A DNA stretch of 64,000 nt from Cohnella endophytica (GCF_003628305.1 NZ_RBZM01000006.1:310001-374000), one strand, 5' to 3'. Shown: positions 46,415 through 55,775, counted from the stretch's first letter. Translations and numbers: made by a program. The notes: generated by a model from the letters alone, not told the origin.

Positions 46415-47353
46415 ATGCGTAAAACGATCATTATCGGAACTGGACCGGCGGGCTTGACCGCCGCGATTTATTTGGCTCGCGCCAACCTGAACCCTCTCGT
46501 CATCGAAGGGCCGGAGCCTGGCGGGCAACTGACAACGACGACCGAAGTGGAGAACTTCCCCGGATTCCCCGACGGAATCATGGGACCCGATCTCATGGCG
46601 AACATGCGCAAACAAGCCGAACGGTTCGGAGCCGAATTCCTCACCGGCTGGGTCAATAAAGTAGACACTTCCAAGCGACCGTTTACGCTTACGGTGGAAG
46701 GCAAGGGCGAACTGACCGCGGAGACGCTCATCATCTCTACGGGCGCTTCGGCGAAATATCTCGGAATTCCGGGAGAACGCGACAACGTAGGACGCGGCGT
46801 AAGCACTTGCGCGACTTGCGACGGCTTTTTCTTCCGCAACAAAAAAATCATCGTCGTCGGCGGCGGGGATTCGGCGATGGAAGAAGCGCATTTCCTGACG
46901 AAATTCGCTTCCGAGGTCGTTTTGGTGAATCGCCGGAACGAGCTTCGCGCGTCGAAAATCATGCAGGATCGCGCCCGCTCCAATCCGAAAATCAGTTGGA
47001 ACCTGAACCGTACGCCGCTTGAAGTCGTTAGCGGACCGCTCGGCGTAACCGGACTCAAAGTGCTGAACAACGAGACGGGGCTGGAAGAGACGATCGCCAC
47101 GGACGGATTGTTCGTCGCCATCGGCCATACGCCGAATACGCGTTTCCTTGACGGACAGCTGGATACCGACGAAACCGGCTATTTACTCGTTACGCCGGGT
47201 ACGACGGAGACGAACGTTCCCGGCATCTTCGCTTGCGGCGACGTACAGGATAACAAGTACCGCCAAGCGATCAGCGCCGCGGGAACCGGATGCATGGCCG
47301 CGCTCGACTGCGAACGGTACCTGGAAGAAGTCCATACTCCGGTTCACGTTTAA
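46415..47353 (+). CDS. trxB: Thioredoxin reductase
   Basis: This is a 312-residue FAD/NADPH enzyme that keeps thioredoxin reduced. It shows the FAD-binding GTGPAGLTAAIY, the active-site CATCDG with its two cysteines, NADP-binding GGGDSAMEEA and the C-terminal GIFACGDVQDNKYRQAISAAGTGC. The ATG at 46415 follows GGAAG by 9 bases; an earlier in-frame GTG would lie in the promoter. CATC instead of the more common CAVC is a mild variant. The promoter carries four 11-bp repeats (46310-46347) that suggest control by a PhoB/OmpR-like regulator. A strong terminator follows the stop. Confidence 0.93.
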   Translation: MRKTIIIGTGPAGLTAAIYLARANLNPLVIEGPEPGGQLTTTTEVENFPGFPDGIMGPDLMANMRKQAERFGAEFLTGWVNKVDTSKRPFTLTVEGKGELTAETLIISTGASAKYLGIPGERDNVGRGVSTCATCDGFFFRNKKIIVVGGGDSAMEEAHFLTKFASEVVLVNRRNELRASKIMQDRARSNPKISWNLNRTPLEVVSGPLGVTGLKVLNNETGLEETIATDGLFVAIGHTPNTRFLDGQLDTDETGYLLVTPGTTETNVPGIFACGDVQDNKYRQAISAAGTGCMAALDCERYLEEVHTPVHV

Positions 47354-47384
47354 TTCGCCCGATCGTTTTCTATAATCCACGAAA

Positions 47385-47435
47385 AGCCGCATTGCTCCTC
47401 GGTCACGTCGCGACCGCCGGCAATGCGGCTCTTCG
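47385..47435 (+). terminator. Intrinsic terminator of trxB
   Basis: AGCCGCATTGC at 47385-47395 pairs exactly with GCAATGCGGCT at 47420-47430, with a 24-base loop and a following CTTCGTTTT stretch. Confidence 0.85.
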
Positions 47436-47441
47436 TTTTCC

Positions 47442-47597
47442 CTAATGATCCGGTTCGTCCGCGATCTCGCAAGCTTGTTCAGCCGCTTCTCGGAATTCGT
47501 CTTCGTTGTCCGAAGCCAGCCGACTTCCGAATTGGTCTAGCCGATCGGGATTGCCGGCCGGGCCGGTATTGTCCGGTTTACTGTTGCGACCCGTCAC
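47442..47597 (-). CDS. Small acidic hypothetical protein (51 residues)
   Basis: On the minus strand GGGAGGTGAT lies 5 bases before a GTG at 47597, and the frame is open for 51 codons to a TAG at 47442. The product (start MTGRNSKPDN, then GPAGNPDRLD, end EIADEPDH) is strongly acidic and hydrophilic with a single cysteine. The very good ribosome site and in-frame length argue for a real gene. It lies downstream of the response-regulator gene on the same strand and could share its transcript. I do not recognise the family. Confidence 0.6.
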   Translation of the reverse strand: MTGRNSKPDNTGPAGNPDRLDQFGSRLASDNEDEFREAAEQACEIADEPDH

Positions 47598-47682
47598 AAG
47601 ATCACCTCCCTCCGGTTAGCGGATAAGCTTACTTTGCGTAAACATCCGGCAAACCATACGGACATGGAGGGAAATTGTCCGG

Positions 47683-48399
47683 TTATTCGTCGGCTAAGCG
47701 ATAGCCGACACCGCGAACCGTGGCGATGTAGCGAGGAGTCTTCGGATCATCCCGGAGCTTGCTGCGCAAACTGCGGATGTGCACGTCGACCGCGTTGCTG
47801 CCTCCGAAATACGATTCGCCCCAAACTTCGTTCATGAGCGACTGACGGGTCATCACTTTTCCTTTGCCCGCCATAATGGATCTGAGCAGATCGTACTCCG
47901 TTTTCGTAAGCTCGACTTTGTCTCCGCCAAGGGTAACGGTCATGCGTTCCGGGTCGATGCGGAGTTCTTTGAATACGAGACCGGTTTTCTCTTCGGTCGT
48001 CGTGTCCAAGGAAGTTTTGACGGCAAGGCGTTCGATGACGGCATAGATTTCTTCGATCGGACCGGGCCATAACACGCGTTCCTCCCCTTCGGGTACGTGC
48101 GCATCGAGATCCGATACGAGGGCCAACACGGGAGAAGAACCGTTCGCTGGCAAAGCGGCCGTCATCGTCGGCGGCAATTCCACCGTCCGGTCGACGACGA
48201 TGATGTGGCCTTGAACCATGTTGAGCAAAGGATCGTCCGCATGGTGCAGGAGCAGAACGTCGTAGCATCTAAGCGCTAATTCCGCAACCAACGATCGCAA
48301 CGAAGCCGGTCGCGGACTTACGATCAGAATGCGGCTCGTGATTGCGCAGAAATCTTGTTGATCCGCTTCCGACGCCGTTATTAAATCGCTTTGCAACAT
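47683..48399 (-). CDS. OmpR/PhoB-type response regulator with atypical receiver domain
   Basis: ATG at 48399 follows AAAGGAG by 10 bases. The 238-residue product has an OmpR-type winged helix at residues about 140-236 (LTKTEYDLLRSIMAGKGKVMTRQSLMNEVWG, VDVHIRSLRSKLRDDP, VRGVGYRL, in parts). The N-terminal domain keeps a receiver-like pattern (ILIVSPRPASLR; IIVVDRT) but lacks the paired acidic residues normally after ILIVDD, and the conserved lysine-proline is replaced by WPGP. Phosphorylation by the usual mechanism is therefore doubtful. It overlaps the end of the perR gene by 19 bases, so the two are translationally linked. No histidine kinase is in the window. Confidence 0.85.
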   Translation of the reverse strand: MLQSDLITASEADQQDFCAITSRILIVSPRPASLRSLVAELALRCYDVLLLHHADDPLLNMVQGHIIVVDRTVELPPTMTAALPANGSSPVLALVSDLDAHVPEGEERVLWPGPIEEIYAVIERLAVKTSLDTTTEEKTGLVFKELRIDPERMTVTLGGDKVELTKTEYDLLRSIMAGKGKVMTRQSLMNEVWGESYFGGSNAVDVHIRSLRSKLRDDPKTPRYIATVRGVGYRLADE

Positions 48400-48773
48400 G
48401 ACTCGCACACTCCTTTGAACACGATATGCTCTTCCGAGATCCGATAACCGGTCTGCTCGGCGATCGATTGACGCCACTCCGAAGGCGGGGGAACGAACGT
48501 TTCTTCGACTTTGCCGCAGAGGGTACAGACGACATGCTGATGGTCGTCCGTCCGGGCATCGTAGCGGCAAGCGCCGCCTTCGAACTTCAACTCGTGGATC
48601 AAGCCTTCGTCCGTCAAATATTTTAATGTATTATAGACCGTAGCGTACGCGAATTGATGACCGTCGGCCTTCAGCTTCTCGATGAGATCGGAAGCCGTCG
48701 GGTGATCGTTGGCGGAGGCGAGCAGATCATAGATCGTTTTTCGTTGCACGGTCATGGCCCCGGCTTTTCTCAT
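48381..48773 (-). CDS. perR: Fur-family peroxide-type regulator, PerR-like
   Basis: ATG at 48773 follows AAAGGG by 8 bases. The 130-residue product has the Fur-type winged helix (PTASDLIEKLKADGHQFAYATVYNTLKYLTDEGLI), a regulatory-site region YDARTDDHQH, and two CxxC motifs (CTLCGK, CESCCK) for structural zinc. The spacing and HQH agree with PerR better than with Fur or Zur, but this is a family judgement. PerR represses oxidative-stress genes until its metal site is oxidised. The AT-rich upstream stretch (48784-48812) with TTTAG/TTTAA repeats may hold its operator, but I see no exact PerR box. Confidence 0.8.
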   Translation of the reverse strand: MRKAGAMTVQRKTIYDLLASANDHPTASDLIEKLKADGHQFAYATVYNTLKYLTDEGLIHELKFEGGACRYDARTDDHQHVVCTLCGKVEETFVPPPSEWRQSIAEQTGYRISEEHIVFKGVCESCCKAI

Positions 48774-48906
48774 CGCGCTCACCCTTTAATTTAGATTTAG
48801 TTTAAGTTTAGCGATGTTAGCCTTAATCGTCAATGCGCTTCACGAAGCTGAGATAGTTGTCAACATCAATCCATAGAGAGCATAATGGACGAAAGAGGTG
48901 AAACGC

Positions 48907-49866
48907 ATGTTGCGCATTTTGGCGGTAACCGAGGATCAAGAGCTACTTGAAAACATTCCCCTGAATCGTTTGATGGACGACGCCATCAAATGGTTCTGGG
49001 TCGATTTCGATTGCCCTACGGACGAGGAAATTCAGTTGCTCGACAGCTACTTTCATTTCCACCCGCTTGCCATCGAGGACTGCTTGCATTTCCTTCAACG
49101 TCCTAAAGTGGATCATTACGACGATACGCATTTTTTCGTACTGCACGCCCTTCACCCCGACTCGTTGGCCGCTGAAGAGATCGACTTCTTCCTCGGACCT
49201 AGGGGAATCGTGACCTTTCATCTGGCGCCTTCCCAGGAAGTCGAGGAAGCGTGGCGAAGAATGCTGGATCCCGCTATACGCAAAGGCAAGGACCACAACT
49301 TCGCGGCCTATGCGATCGTGGATAAGCTGGTCGACAATTATTTTCCCGCCTTGTATACGATCGAGGATCAATTGAACGATCTGGAGGCCAAGGGTGAAAA
49401 CAAATCGGAGGCGGATATCCAAGCTTTGACGGAGCAGGTTTACGATATTCGAGCGGATTTGCTGCGGATCAGAAGAACGATTATCCCGATGAGGGATTTG
49501 TTGTATCGGGTCATTAATTCGGACAAAATCGCCGGCGTTAAAGAACAGCATGTGTATTTTACGGATATCTACGATCATTTACTTAAGCTGACGGAGATGA
49601 TCGAATCCAATCGCGAGATGACGGCGGATCTCAGGGATAGCTATAATTCCTTGCGGTCTAACCGCATGAACTCCATTATGAAGACTTTAACCGTAATGAC
49701 GACGATCTTCATGCCGCTGACGTTTATCGCCGGCGTGTACGGGATGAATTTCGTGAACATGCCCGAATTGGGATGGAATTCGGGATATTATATCGTAATC
49801 GGGATCATGGCGGCTCTTGGATTCGGAATGTACGGCTGGTTTAAGAAAAAAGGATGGTTCGATTGA
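48907..49866 (+). CDS. corA: Magnesium transporter CorA
   Basis: ATG at 48907 follows AGAGGTG by 6 bases; the GTG at 48898 is part of the ribosome site. The 319-residue product has the long cytoplasmic alpha/beta domain with charged helices, and two C-terminal helices with the signature YGMNF near residue 278 and a MPEL loop after it. CorA is a pentameric Mg2+ (and Co2+/Ni2+) channel of the inner membrane. It is divergent from perR, and its transcript ends at the strong hairpin at 49897. Confidence 0.92.
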   Translation: MLRILAVTEDQELLENIPLNRLMDDAIKWFWVDFDCPTDEEIQLLDSYFHFHPLAIEDCLHFLQRPKVDHYDDTHFFVLHALHPDSLAAEEIDFFLGPRGIVTFHLAPSQEVEEAWRRMLDPAIRKGKDHNFAAYAIVDKLVDNYFPALYTIEDQLNDLEAKGENKSEADIQALTEQVYDIRADLLRIRRTIIPMRDLLYRVINSDKIAGVKEQHVYFTDIYDHLLKLTEMIESNREMTADLRDSYNSLRSNRMNSIMKTLTVMTTIFMPLTFIAGVYGMNFVNMPELGWNSGYYIVIGIMAALGFGMYGWFKKKGWFD

Positions 49867-49896
49867 ATCTAATGCTTAGATTGGTCGTGTAAGCCG

Positions 49897-49923
49897 AGAG
49901 TCCGTGTGAACGGACTCTTTTTT
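49897..49923 (+). terminator. Intrinsic terminator of corA
   Basis: AGAGTCCGT pairs with ACGGACTCT around a GTGA loop, then a T-run to 49923. The next gene starts at 49965, so termination precedes a new promoter. Confidence 0.88.
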
Positions 49924-49964
49924 CATGTACAATGGGAGCATACATAGAGAGGGAGAGATGGCAT

Positions 49965-50627
49965 ATGGCGATAAAAGCGGTTATTTTCGATTTTGACGGA
50001 ACGCTCATGGATACGGAATCTTGCGCTTACGACGCGTTCTGCGAGATTTACGCGGAGCATGGACAACAATTGAATTCGGAAGCATGGGCGGCAAACATCG
50101 GCACGATCGGCACGTTCGATTTTTATGCGGAATTGGAAAGATTGACGGGCAAGCCGATGGATCGCCATTCGACGAAACAGCGGTTCGAAGAAACGCATTC
50201 CGCGAAGGTGGCCGGTATTAAGTTGCTTCCGGGGGTGCTGGAACGTTTGGAAGAAGCTCGCCGGCTCGGTCTGGCGATCGGTCTCGCATCCAGCTCTGAC
50301 CGGGCGTGGATCGAACGACACCTCGAGAGTCAAGGCATCCGCTCGTATTTCCAAGCGATTCGATCCTCGGACGACGTGGAAAACGTGAAGCCGGACCCGG
50401 CCCTCTATCGATTGGCAGTAGAAGCTCTAGGCGTTCGACCTCACGAAGCGGTGGCGATCGAAGACTCCGTGAACGGATTGCGCGCCGCCAAAGCCGCGGG
50501 ATTATACGGAGTCGCTGTACCTAATCCGATGACGTCCGGCATGGATTTCGGGCTGGCGGATTTGAAGCTAAGCAATCTGAAGGAGCAAACTTTGGAGCAG
50601 ATTATCGAGCGGTTAGAACGCGATTAA
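49965..50627 (+). CDS. HAD-superfamily phosphatase, subfamily IA (beta-phosphoglucomutase-like)
   Basis: ATG at 49965 follows AGAGGGAGAG by 7 bases; the in-frame ATG at 49932 has no site. The 220-residue product shows motif I FDFDGTLMDTES, motif II SSSD, motif III region KPDPALY and motif IV VAIEDSVNG. A C1-type cap lies between motifs I and II. Substrates of these small phosphatases vary (phosphoglycolate, beta-phosphoglucose, fructose phosphates). No nearby gene narrows the choice. Confidence 0.85.
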   Translation: MAIKAVIFDFDGTLMDTESCAYDAFCEIYAEHGQQLNSEAWAANIGTIGTFDFYAELERLTGKPMDRHSTKQRFEETHSAKVAGIKLLPGVLERLEEARRLGLAIGLASSSDRAWIERHLESQGIRSYFQAIRSSDDVENVKPDPALYRLAVEALGVRPHEAVAIEDSVNGLRAAKAAGLYGVAVPNPMTSGMDFGLADLKLSNLKEQTLEQIIERLERD

Positions 50628-51204
50628 AGATCTTAAGATGTTTATCATCGCATGACTCGTAGTTTTGATGAAAAAAGCTGCTGTTACGATGACTTTCATC
50701 ATATGAGGTTGAAATTGTGGTGATTTGCCCCTGATTCGGGTAGCGGTACTATGTTATATATCGTATCATGCTCATTTTTGCAGCTAATGCCTGCTAATAC
50801 GATGTTAATCATTAGTTACGATTGGATTGCGAATTACTGAACTTGATCAAATAGAAAACTTTTGGCACGCTGATGGTGGGAGTGAAGGGGGCCTGCAAAT
50901 GTGCAGGAATTATGCCCTCTTCTCTTCGAAAAACTCAATATTCCTGCAAATGTGCATCTATTCGACTCGGGTGAGGACAAAATTAACATATCGTCTATGA
51001 ATTCCTGCGCATTTGCAGGATTCTCCTAACCATCGCCCGAAATTCGAACGATTCCTGCGTATTTACATCTTTTACGGGGTGAGGCTTAACCGTTGCTCAT
51101 TCGACAAACTGATGTAAATAACATTCTAGTCGACGTAAATAAACCCGGGGCACCGAAGAGCTCCGGGTTTTGCGATTATGGCGTTGTGATTGATGTCCCG
51201 CTGT
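50628..51204. repeat. Gene-free region with degenerate CCTGC-type repeats
   Basis: No gene is seen in this 577-base interval. CCTGC-containing 16-mers occur at 50892, 50943, 51004 and 51054. The first and third form or nearly form a self-complementary CCTGCA/TGCAGG. The 50943 and 51054 copies share the extended tail CATCT, about 10 bases, then GGGTGAGG. TATTTACATC at 51060 is inverted exactly at 51111, and a near copy of the inverted form (one mismatch) lies at 51131. The pattern suggests an intergenic repeat family decayed by mutation. Confidence 0.75.
51141..51170 (-). terminator. Intrinsic terminator of the YcxB-like gene
   Basis: AAACCCGG at 51141-51148 pairs with CCGGGTTT at 51163-51170. 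On the minus strand the stem is followed by TTTATTTA, 35 bases after the stop at 51205. Confidence 0.7.
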
Positions 51205-51702
51205 TTACCGCATGAGTCCTTGTCGGATCGTCTGGTGGCGGCTAACGATTTGTTTGAATTGCTCCTCTTGCGCGGAGTCCGCGAACCGATCTCTCGGGAC
51301 GATCCAGAATTGACGCTTGTCCAGAAAGAGGTAGTAAAATTGCTTGGTCGCCCATACTTTCGTGATTTGGCTCCAGTTCGATTCGGATGACACGTCTTCG
51401 GAGCTTAAACGAATGTCTTCGTCCCCGATCGACAAGGTAAACAATTTGTTATACCTGGGGTCGTTCGCGAATCTCATTGGTTGCAAATATAACGCGGTCG
51501 CGTAAGAAAACGCGAGAATGGCTAAAACGGCCAAGGCGATCCACAGCAACGTAGTGTTGGAAGTGATCGAGTAGGCGACGATCTCCAGCAACACGACGGC
51601 TAATCCGATGCCGTTCGAGAGCCAGAAGCGGAGCGAGTTGTAATGAAACCCGCGCAGGGCTTTGATCATATACTCGCTGTACTTAAACGTAATGTCGACC
51701 AA
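51205..51702 (-). CDS. YcxB-like membrane protein
   Basis: The start is TTG at 51702, 9 bases after AAGGAGG; the longer reading back to 51774 has no site and overlaps the neighbouring gene. The 165-residue product has two adjacent membrane helices (about residues 28-70, FWLSNGIGLAVVLLEIVAYS, then LLWIALAVLAILAFSYATAL) and a C-terminal YcxB-like beta domain (NWSQITKVWATKQFYYLFLDKRQFWIVPRDRF). The family has no known biochemical role. It follows a 62-residue gene on the same strand by 34 bases, so they likely form an operon. Confidence 0.75.
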   Translation of the reverse strand: MVDITFKYSEYMIKALRGFHYNSLRFWLSNGIGLAVVLLEIVAYSITSNTTLLWIALAVLAILAFSYATALYLQPMRFANDPRYNKLFTLSIGDEDIRLSSEDVSSESNWSQITKVWATKQFYYLFLDKRQFWIVPRDRFADSAQEEQFKQIVSRHQTIRQGLMR

Positions 51703-51736
51703 CGGGTAATTCCTCCTTGATAAATGATCGGCGAAG

Positions 51737-51925
51737 TTATTCCAAAGCGTTCTTGGCTTGCTGCAAAGCTTCAATTATCCGATCCAGCTCTTGTCGGTCA
51801 TCGATGAACAGGGAAACGTATTTCGGGCGATATCCGCTCGTAGAGAGTTCGATATGCACGTGTTTCTTATCGCTGTCGGCGCTGATGTCGATGTGTTCCG
51901 TCGTATAGATCATTTGGCTTGGCAT
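51737..51925 (-). CDS. Small hypothetical protein (62 residues)
   Basis: ATG at 51925 follows GGAGG by 9 bases. The product begins MPSQMIYTTEHIDISADSD and ends DRIIEALQQAKNALE. It is hydrophilic with a predicted two- to three-strand sheet and a C-terminal helix, with no signal or membrane segment. I do not recognise it. It precedes the YcxB-like gene, suggesting co-transcription. Confidence 0.65.
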   Translation of the reverse strand: MPSQMIYTTEHIDISADSDKKHVHIELSTSGYRPKYVSLFIDDRQELDRIIEALQQAKNALE

Positions 51926-52034
51926 CGGGAAAACCTCCATTTACAGATACCTAAACTATATCATAACTCGTAAAAGTTGGGCATTCCCAACGAAGCGCGG
52001 GGTAAGCGTACAACTTGTCTTTCCTTAGAGGCGG

Positions 52035-52066
52035 ATGGTACGTACAAGTTCGACATATGCTATAAT
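52035..52066 (+). promoter_or_regulatory. araR promoter with AraR operator
   Basis: ATGGTACGTACAAGTT at 52035-52050 matches the palindromic core of the Bacillus AraR box, ATTTGTACGTACAAAT, over GTACGTACAA. It overlaps the -35 region of a promoter with TATAAT at 52061-52066. This suggests autorepression. A partial half-site (GCGTACAACTTG) lies near 52006. Confidence 0.75.
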
Positions 52067-52112
52067 ATCCTTATTCTATAGGCCGTAATCGTTCCAGTCG
52101 GAGGAGTCCGCA

Positions 52113-53207
52113 ATGAATTCACAATCGCCGAAATATTTGCAACTTAAAGAAGAAATATTGTCTTGGATCGCGGGAGGACGGTATCGCCCGGGGGACAAGC
52201 TTCCGTCGGAGAACGAGCTCGCCGACCAATTCTCGCTTAGCCGGCAAACGGTTCGCCAGTCGATCGGAGAGCTGGTGCAGGAAGGTTGGCTTGCCCGCGA
52301 ACAGGGCAAAGGCACCTTCGTCAGCCGTCAATCTCCCGAGCGGAGAAACGCCATGGGCAACCGTACGGTGGGCATTATTACGACCTCGATATCGGATTAT
52401 ATTTTCCCGTCCATCGTCCGCGGCGTAGAAGCCGCGCTCAAGGAACAAGGCTATCGGCTGCTGCTCTCGAGCACGGATCAACGGAAGGATCGGGAGCGCG
52501 AGTGCTTGGAAATGATGCTGAGCCACTCGGTATGCGCCTTGATCGTGGAGCCTACGAAGAGCGCCGAGGGCAACCCCAACTTCGATAATTACATGGCTAT
52601 CGAGGATCACGGCATTCCTATGCTGATGATTAACGAGTCTTATCCGGATCTCGAATGCCCTAGCGTCCGGGTCGACGACGATGCGGGAGGCCACATGGCC
52701 GCGAATCACGTGCTCGAGCTGGGACATCGCCGGATCGCCGGTTTCTTCAAGACGGACGATCTGCAAGGGGTTAGGCGGATGAAAGGCTTCATGCGGGCTT
52801 GTCGCGAGCATCAAATCCAGCCCGACGGAAGCATGATCGTACGATATTCGACCGAGGACAAAGAGGAGCGGCCGCAACGGATGCTTCGGGAGCTGCTGCA
52901 GTCCGAACAACGGCCGACGGCGATCGTCTGCTATAATGACCAACTCGCGGTATCGCTGCTGGATACGGTCAGGGAGCTGGGGCTCAGAATCCCGGAGGAT
53001 CTATCCGTGATCGGATACGACGATTCGTTCCTGGCTACGGCGACCGAAATCAAATTAACGACGATCGAGCATCCGAAATCGGAAATCGGCAAACGTGCCG
53101 CCAATCTGTTGATCGCGCAACTGGAGAGAGGAGAGGCGCCCCCTCCGAAGGAATTGCTCTTCGCTCCCAAGCTGATCGTTCGCCAGTCTACTTTGGAGAT
53201 TCGCTAA
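52113..53207 (+). CDS. araR: Arabinose regulator AraR
   Basis: The 364-residue product fuses an N-terminal GntR-type winged helix (residues about 6-72, [29 protein letters not shown]) to a LacI/GalR-type sugar-binding domain (about 83-355; ends [24 protein letters not shown]). This fusion is typical of AraR. AraR represses arabinose genes and releases DNA on binding L-arabinose. Operators resembling the Bacillus consensus lie at 52035 and at 53222 before araD, so the assignment is strong. The ATG follows CGGAGGAGTCC. Confidence 0.93.
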   Translation: MNSQSPKYLQLKEEILSWIAGGRYRPGDKLPSENELADQFSLSRQTVRQSIGELVQEGWLAREQGKGTFVSRQSPERRNAMGNRTVGIITTSISDYIFPSIVRGVEAALKEQGYRLLLSSTDQRKDRERECLEMMLSHSVCALIVEPTKSAEGNPNFDNYMAIEDHGIPMLMINESYPDLECPSVRVDDDAGGHMAANHVLELGHRRIAGFFKTDDLQGVRRMKGFMRACREHQIQPDGSMIVRYSTEDKEERPQRMLRELLQSEQRPTAIVCYNDQLAVSLLDTVRELGLRIPEDLSVIGYDDSFLATATEIKLTTIEHPKSEIGKRAANLLIAQLERGEAPPPKELLFAPKLIVRQSTLEIR

Positions 53208-53214
53208 TCTCCTA

Positions 53215-53244
53215 TCGACATACATGTACGTACAAGTATATAAT
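53215..53244 (+). promoter_or_regulatory. araDB promoter with AraR operator
   Basis: TCGACA (53215-53220) and TATAAT (53239-53244) are 18 bases apart. Between them ACATGTACGTACAAGTAT (53222-53239) contains TGTACGTACAA, identical to the AraR core. A repressor here would block polymerase directly. Confidence 0.8.
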
Positions 53245-53313
53245 ATGGACTGTGAGATAGGCTGCCAAGCAAGCCGAAGCGGCGAAATATCTAACGGGAG
53301 GAAGTGTTTCTAC

Positions 53314-54024
53314 TTGTTAGAACAACTAAAGGAAACCGTGTGCCAAGCCAATGCGGAGTTGCCGAAATACGGACTGGTGACTTTCACTTGGGGGAACGTT
53401 AGCGGATTCGATCGGGAGTCCGGGTTGATGGTCATTAAGCCGAGCGGCGTACCTTACGAAGAGCTGCTTCCGGAGCAAATGGTCGTCGTCGACTTGGAAG
53501 GCAGGGTAGTCGAAGGCGATATGCGGCCTTCCTCGGATACTCCGACTCATCTCGTGCTCTATCGCGCATTCGAGAACATAGGCGGCATCGTCCACACGCA
53601 TTCCCCGTGGGGTACGATATGGTCCCAAGCCGGACAAAGCATTCCCGCGCTCGGAACGACGCAAGCCGATTATTTCTATGGGGCGATTCCTTGCACGAGG
53701 CAAATGACGAACGCGGAAATCAAAGGCGCGTACGAAGCGGAAACCGGTAACGTAATCGTAGAGACTTTCCAAGGCATCGACCCGAATCGCGTACCGGGCG
53801 TGCTCGTGAACAGCCATGCGCCATTCGCTTGGGGCAAGGATGCGATGGACGCGCTTCATAACGCCGTCGTTCTCGAAGAAGTGGCGAAGATGGCTTACCA
53901 CACCCGGCAATTAAATGCCGGAGTGGCGCCGATGAATCAAACGCTCCTTGATAAGCACTATTTGCGCAAGCACGGTGCGAATGCCTACTATGGTCAACCT
54001 GGAGATTCGCGGCACTCATCTTAA
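53314..54024 (+). CDS. araD: L-ribulose-5-phosphate 4-epimerase
   Basis: The start is TTG at 53314, 9 bases after GGGAGGAAG. The 236-residue product then starts LEQLKET..., matching AraD proteins; reading back to 53224 would include the operator region. Motifs include [17 protein letters not shown], the zinc-binding HTHSPWGT and [10 protein letters not shown]. It converts L-ribulose 5-phosphate to D-xylulose 5-phosphate, linking arabinose to the pentose phosphate pathway. The gene is followed by araB after 26 bases. Confidence 0.93.
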   Translation: MLEQLKETVCQANAELPKYGLVTFTWGNVSGFDRESGLMVIKPSGVPYEELLPEQMVVVDLEGRVVEGDMRPSSDTPTHLVLYRAFENIGGIVHTHSPWGTIWSQAGQSIPALGTTQADYFYGAIPCTRQMTNAEIKGAYEAETGNVIVETFQGIDPNRVPGVLVNSHAPFAWGKDAMDALHNAVVLEEVAKMAYHTRQLNAGVAPMNQTLLDKHYLRKHGANAYYGQPGDSRHSS

Positions 54025-54050
54025 TCCCTATTAAAAGGAGTTAACTTGCC

Positions 54051-55724
54051 ATGAGCCACAAATACGCAATCGGCGTCGATTACGGTACGCAATCCGGCCG
54101 AGCGGTTCTCGTAGATTTAACCAACGGACATGAAGTAGCCGACCACGTCACTCCGTATCCTCACGGCGTCATCGACGAGACGCTTCCGACGTCCGGCAAG
54201 CAGCTTGAACATGATTGGGCGCTTCAGCATCCCGGAGACTACATCGAAGTGCTTCGGCGTTCGATTCCGGCCGTGCTCGCGCAGTCGGGGGTGTCGCCGG
54301 CGGACGTCATCGGTTTGGGGATCGATTTTACGGCTTGCACGATGCTGCCCGTCGATGAACGGGGCACCCCGCTTTGCTTCAAGCCGGAATGGTCGGACAA
54401 TCCGCACGGATGGGTGAAGCTGTGGAAGCATCATGCCGCCCAGGACGAGGCGGATCGGTTAAATGCGATGGCGGCCCAGCGGGGCGAGAAATTCCTTCCC
54501 CGTTACGGCGGCAAGATTTCTTCGGAGTGGATGATCGCCAAGGTGTGGCAAATCGCGAACGAAGCGCCCGATGTATACGATGCAAGCGATCTGTTTACGG
54601 AGGCGACGGACTGGGTCATCTCGCAGCTAACCGGTAATTTCGTGCGCAATAGCTGCACGGCCGGTTATAAATCGATCTGGCATAAGCGGGAAGGCTATCC
54701 GAGCAGTGATTTTTTCAAGGCGCTCGACCCTCGTCTAGAGAACTTGACGGAGACGAAGCTACGCGGAGATATCGTTCCTCTAGGCACCAAAGCCGGAGAA
54801 CTGACGGAAGAGATGGCGAAGCTGACGGGCTTAAACGCGGGTACCGCGATCGCCGTCGGGAACGTCGACGCGCATGCCGCCGTGCCGGCGGTCGGAGTCG
54901 TTACGCCAGGTAAGCTCGTCATGGCGATGGGGACGTCCATCTGCCACATGTTGCTGGGAACGGAAGAAGTGGAAGTCGAAGGCATGTGCGGAGTCGTCGA
55001 GGACGGGATCATCCCGGGATACTTAGGTTACGAAGCCGGTCAGTCCGCTGTCGGGGACATTTTCGAATGGTTCGTCGAGGAGGCGGTGCCTGCTTACGTG
55101 AAAGAAGCGGCCGGCAAGGAAGGCGTCGGCGTGCATCAGTGGCTCACGGAACGAGCTTCGGCTTATCGGCCGGGCGAAACGGGACTGCTGGCGCTGGATT
55201 GGTGGAACGGAAACCGATCGGTTCTCGTCGATACGAATCTTACCGGCGTTATCGTGGGCTTTAGCCTATTAACGAAGCCGGAGGAAGTGTACCGCACGCT
55301 TCTCGAATCGACGGCATTCGGTACGCGCAAGATCATCGACGCATTCCATCATAACGGAGTGCCCGTCGACGAAGTCTATGCCTGCGGCGGATTGCCGCAG
55401 CGCAACCGTCTGCTCATGCAGATTTATGCGGACGTTACGAACCGGGAGATCAAGATCGCGGATTCCAAGCAGACGCCGGCCGTAGGCGCGGCGATGTTCG
55501 GAGCGGTTGCCGCGGGCAGCGCCAAAGGCGGTTACGACAGCGTCGTGGACGCGGCCAAAGCGATGGCGAGAGTGCGCGAGGAAACGTTCAAGCCGATTCC
55601 GGAGAACGTGGCGATCTACGACAAGCTTTATCGCGAATACGGCGAACTTCACGATTATTTCGGCCGCGGAGCGAACGATGTCATGAAGCGCTTGAAGGCA
55701 TTAAAGGACGAAACGTCTCGCTAG
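54051..55724 (+). CDS. araB: L-ribulokinase
   Basis: The 557-residue product is an FGGY-type kinase with [15 protein letters not shown] at the start, [28 protein letters not shown] and [13 protein letters not shown] with the ATP site behind it. It phosphorylates L-ribulose. The ATG follows AAAGGAG, 26 bases after araD. The arabinose set here lacks araA, the isomerase for the first step, so that gene must be elsewhere. A strong terminator follows. Confidence 0.94.
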   Translation: MSHKYAIGVDYGTQSGRAVLVDLTNGHEVADHVTPYPHGVIDETLPTSGKQLEHDWALQHPGDYIEVLRRSIPAVLAQSGVSPADVIGLGIDFTACTMLPVDERGTPLCFKPEWSDNPHGWVKLWKHHAAQDEADRLNAMAAQRGEKFLPRYGGKISSEWMIAKVWQIANEAPDVYDASDLFTEATDWVISQLTGNFVRNSCTAGYKSIWHKREGYPSSDFFKALDPRLENLTETKLRGDIVPLGTKAGELTEEMAKLTGLNAGTAIAVGNVDAHAAVPAVGVVTPGKLVMAMGTSICHMLLGTEEVEVEGMCGVVEDGIIPGYLGYEAGQSAVGDIFEWFVEEAVPAYVKEAAGKEGVGVHQWLTERASAYRPGETGLLALDWWNGNRSVLVDTNLTGVIVGFSLLTKPEEVYRTLLESTAFGTRKIIDAFHHNGVPVDEVYACGGLPQRNRLLMQIYADVTNREIKIADSKQTPAVGAAMFGAVAAGSAKGGYDSVVDAAKAMARVREETFKPIPENVAIYDKLYREYGELHDYFGRGANDVMKRLKALKDETSR

Positions 55725-55740
55725 TAAGGCCTATCCTAAG

Positions 55741-55775
55741 AAAGCCGTTCCGTGAACTTACGGAACGGCTTTTTC
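55741..55775 (+). terminator. Intrinsic terminator of araDB
   Basis: AAAGCCGTTCCGT at 55741-55753 pairs with ACGGAACGGCTTT with a six-base loop, then a T-run. This is among the strongest hairpins in the window. Confidence 0.92.

Noticed and set aside
48784..48812. PerR box before perR
   Set aside because: The AT-rich TTTAG/TTTAA repeats do not match the palindromic PerR consensus closely enough.
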